From positions 1 through 6,836 of the forward strand of contig JAAXHZ010000332.1 in assembly GCA_012270625.1 (NCBI GenBank): 6,836 nucleotides of DNA, in the 5' to 3' direction. The notes beneath the pieces are model-generated. The model worked only from the letters and a program-made list of their open reading frames with translations. It was not told where the DNA came from and made no database searches. Position 1 is the stretch's first letter. Each line of letters starts with the position of its first letter. Position numbers and translations under genes: made by a program. Below are positions 5,684 to 6,836 of the stretch, piece after piece. Origin of the DNA: Dehalococcoidia bacterium (lineage in GTDB: Bacteria; Chloroflexota; Dehalococcoidia; SAR202; UBA11138).

Positions 5684-5687
5684 GGGA
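5498..5687 (-). repeat. 190-bp direct repeat, copy 1 (5' part of VLRF1 gene)
   Basis: Bases 5498-5683 align without gaps to 6624-6809 at an offset of 1126 bp, with 8 mismatches by my count (178/186). Similarity stops sharply at 5498 inside the coding sequence and fades within a few bases upstream of the start codon. Confidence 0.95.
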
Positions 5688-5746
5688 CACCCCGAAGGTT
5701 AGGGCAAAATCGCCTTTCAGTGGCTCTGATTGATTTAGCCATGCCA

Positions 5747-5755
5747 TGATACAAT
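5747..5755 (+). promoter_or_regulatory. Candidate extended -10 promoter of the toxin-antitoxin operon
   Basis: TGATACAAT at 5747-5755 matches an extended -10 (TG, one base, TACAAT; five of six to TATAAT) and lies 23 bp before the toxin ATG. A weak -35 such as CTGATT (5726-5731, spacer 18) is present. The surrounding bases 5740-5769 are rich in ATG/CAT steps (ATGCCATGAT and ACATGTGCAT) that form an imperfect palindrome over the promoter, a plausible site for autorepression by the antitoxin. The region is richer in A+T than the flanking genes. Confidence 0.45.
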
Positions 5756-5778
5756 GAACATGTGCATGATTCGTAACG

Positions 5779-6117
5779 ATGCGCTACCGAATACTCTTGA
5801 CATCAGAAGCCACCGACATGCTGTCAGGCATATCCGACCGTAGGATTCGATCCCAGATAGTCCGGCGTATCGAGCGGCTGTCGAACGATCCGGAGAAACA
5901 GGGGAAGCCTCTCATAGGTCCGCTGATTGGGTACCGATCGATTCGAGCCGCCGGACAACGCTACCGAATCGTCTATCGAATAGACAGGGGTGAGGTGAGA
6001 GTGATTGTGGTAGCCGCTGGTATCAGGCGCGAGGGAGGTCGGCGAGACATTTACAGACTGGCTCAGCGGTTGGTTAGTCTCGGACTGGTCGAACCGCCAG
6101 AGTCCGATGATAGCTAG
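5779..6117 (+). CDS. Type II toxin, RelE/ParE family
   Basis: This 112-residue basic protein starts MRYRILLTSEATDML and carries the family core: helix RRIRSQIVRRIERLSNDPEK (about 21-40), GYRSIRAAGQRYRIVYRID (51-69), then a strand VRVIVVAAGIRREGGRRDIY (73-92). The closely spaced Arg residues and the 'YRIVYRID' strand are typical of RelE/ParE toxins. RelE members cleave mRNA in the ribosomal A site and ParE members poison gyrase; the sequence does not settle which applies. The C-terminal tail (about 100-112) is acidic and slightly longer than usual. It is the first gene of a two-gene operon whose antitoxin starts 14 nt after its stop. No clear Shine-Dalgarno precedes the ATG; the candidate promoter suggests a short leader. 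The pair sits between two direct copies of the VLRF1 5' segment. Confidence 0.88.
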   Translation: MRYRILLTSEATDMLSGISDRRIRSQIVRRIERLSNDPEKQGKPLIGPLIGYRSIRAAGQRYRIVYRIDRGEVRVIVVAAGIRREGGRRDIYRLAQRLVSLGLVEPPESDDS

Positions 6118-6121
6118 AAGG
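6116..6121 (+). promoter_or_regulatory. Ribosome binding site of the antitoxin, overlapping the toxin stop
   Basis: AGAAGG starts within the TAG stop of the toxin gene (6115-6117) and lies ten bases before the antitoxin ATG at 6132, which suggests coupled translation. Confidence 0.5.
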
Positions 6122-6131
6122 TTCAACAGCG

Positions 6132-6443
6132 ATGACCAACTTGGACTATGGAACAGAGCATATACCCATCGTCGAGGCGCGGGCCATTCTGCCCCAGCTT
6201 CCTAAGCGTCTGGCCGAGGAGGAACGCGCAGTGGCGATCACCCGACATGGCAAGCCTGTGTTGGCAGTAATGTCCTGGGAGCTATTCGAGTCTATCGTCG
6301 AGACAATGGAGGTCATGGCGGACGATGACATGATGGCCTCGCTGCAACGGGGTATCGAGGACGTGCGGGAGGGCAACCTCGTTCCAATAGAACGAGTAGT
6401 GTCCGCCCTCGACTCAACAGAGTCGAAAAATTTCACTGACTAG
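6132..6443 (+). CDS. Type II antitoxin, Phd/YefM family
   Basis: This 103-residue acidic protein begins its fold with IPIVEARAILPQLPKRL (about 11-27), then ERAVAITRHGKPVLAVMSWE (31-50) and LFESI. This is the standard Phd/YefM N-terminal DNA-binding and dimerisation domain. The segment after residue 56 (METMEVMADDDMMASLQRG region) is acidic and helical and should wrap and neutralise the toxin. AGAAGG at 6116-6121, overlapping the toxin stop codon, is ten bases before the ATG, so translation of the two genes is probably coupled. Antitoxin-second order is the reverse of the usual layout for Phd/YefM pairs. The protein would be expected to repress its own promoter together with the toxin. Confidence 0.9.
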   Translation: MTNLDYGTEHIPIVEARAILPQLPKRLAEEERAVAITRHGKPVLAVMSWELFESIVETMEVMADDDMMASLQRGIEDVREGNLVPIERVVSALDSTESKNFTD

Positions 6444-6545
6444 GCATAGGGCATAGCGCTAGCAGGCCGAGATACGGTCGAGAATATCCTTGAGATCCCG
6501 GCAAGCTTGGTGTGTGGCGCTAATGGCAGTGACATTCTGCGACAT

Positions 6546-6809
6546 CTACCCTGTCGCCCCGTTCATCCAGTAGTCGTACCTGGTGGCGGCCATTTCGGAC
6601 TCGCGCTCGATGTCCTCTTCCTGTCCTATGTCGGCCAGCGCGCCAGCCGCACGCGACTTGTACGGCTCTGACTCAGGCAGAAGGTGTTTTTGTAAATAGT
6701 CGCGCGCGTCGCGCGTCTGCGCGGATATGCAGACAGTCGCGGCGCAGCCTTCAGAGTCGAGATCTTCCAGCAGGCGACGGACGGCGCGTTTGGACATCTG
6801 TCTGTGCAT
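6546..6809 (-). pseudogene. Truncated second copy of the VLRF1 gene (N-terminal 62 codons plus unrelated tail)
   Basis: The frame encodes 87 residues. Residues 1-62 (MHRQMSKRAVRRLLEDLDSE to ALADIG) match the N-terminus of the gene at 4952-5683 with five substitutions (E16D, L33R, C38Y, R51K, D56G). After residue 62 the match ends abruptly and an unrelated tail of about 25 residues follows (QEEDIERESEMAATRYDYW, then a short end). The GGSSQ loop and the whole hydrolase fold are missing, so it cannot release peptides. Six of the eight base differences change the amino acid, as expected of a copy without constraint. The ATG is kept, but its upstream bases differ from those of copy 1 and show no ribosome site. 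It may still be a small expressed protein, for example an N-terminal-domain-only partner, but a degenerate gene fragment is more likely. Confidence 0.7.
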
Positions 6810-6813
6810 AGGA
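6624..6813 (-). repeat. 190-bp direct repeat, copy 2
   Basis: This is the second copy of 5498-5687, in the same orientation. Together the two copies bracket the toxin-antitoxin operon. The bases between the antitoxin stop and this repeat (6444-6623) hold no recognisable gene other than the tail of the truncated copy. Confidence 0.95.
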
Positions 6814-6836
6814 GAAGTCAGGAGGGTGGGTGATGT

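Noticed and set aside
5274..5733. Plus-strand open frames opposite the VLRF1 gene
   Set aside because: They are antisense to a gene with a recognisable GGSSQ loop, lack ribosome sites and show no family pattern.
6444..6545. Small gene or RNA between the antitoxin and the truncated VLRF1 copy
   Set aside because: I see no open frame with a ribosome site, no stable hairpin and no tRNA-like arms. There is only a short tandem-like GCATAGG/GCATAGC step at 6444-6456.

Overview
The window is GC-rich (by eye roughly 58-60% G+C) bacterial chromosome with tightly packed genes on both strands. The protein style suggests an uncultured Chloroflexota bacterium, perhaps of the Dehalococcoidia/SAR202 kind. 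That is a guess from family resemblance, not from a marker gene. There are no rRNA or tRNA genes, no CRISPR array and no transposase.

Left part (1-2790): the last codons of a plus-strand gene, probably an NAD-dependent epimerase/dehydratase, end 7 bp from a convergent minus-strand ABC importer operon. The operon is transcribed right to left: ATPase (1987-2790), overlapping permease (1137-2072), then a lipoprotein substrate-binding protein (98-1111). Together they form a complete NMT1/THI5/SsuABC-type importer for a small organic solute, possibly a thiamin pyrimidine precursor, sulfonate or similar.

Middle (2791-4872): the divergent intergenic region 2791-3113 holds a roughly 230-bp palindromic element. 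It has nested, nearly concentric inverted repeats, 11-bp terminal inverted repeats and an 8-bp flanking direct repeat, so it looks like a non-autonomous foldback/MITE-like insertion. It is followed by a small conserved-looking protein of unknown function (3114-3437, +), a convergent P-loop NTPase of the adenylate-kinase/FlaR-like group with a TTG start (3453-4034, -), and a divergent classical short-chain dehydrogenase (4102-4872, +).

Right part (4873-6836): a minus-strand gene (4952-5683) encodes a protein with a GGSSQ loop typical of the Vms1/VLRF1 branch of the eRF1 fold, a peptidyl-tRNA hydrolase fold of ribosome quality control. Next to it, on the plus strand, is a toxin-antitoxin pair in toxin-first order: RelE/ParE (5779-6117) and Phd/YefM (6132-6443). 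Beyond the pair, a second copy of the first 186 bp of the VLRF1 gene (6624-6809, 178/186 identical) is fused to an unrelated 24-codon tail and is probably a degenerate fragment. The pair is therefore bracketed by direct repeats about 190 bp long. This arrangement, and the pairing of a possible ribosome-dependent mRNA-cleaving toxin with a possible ribosome-rescue hydrolase, are with the foldback element the most notable things in the window.
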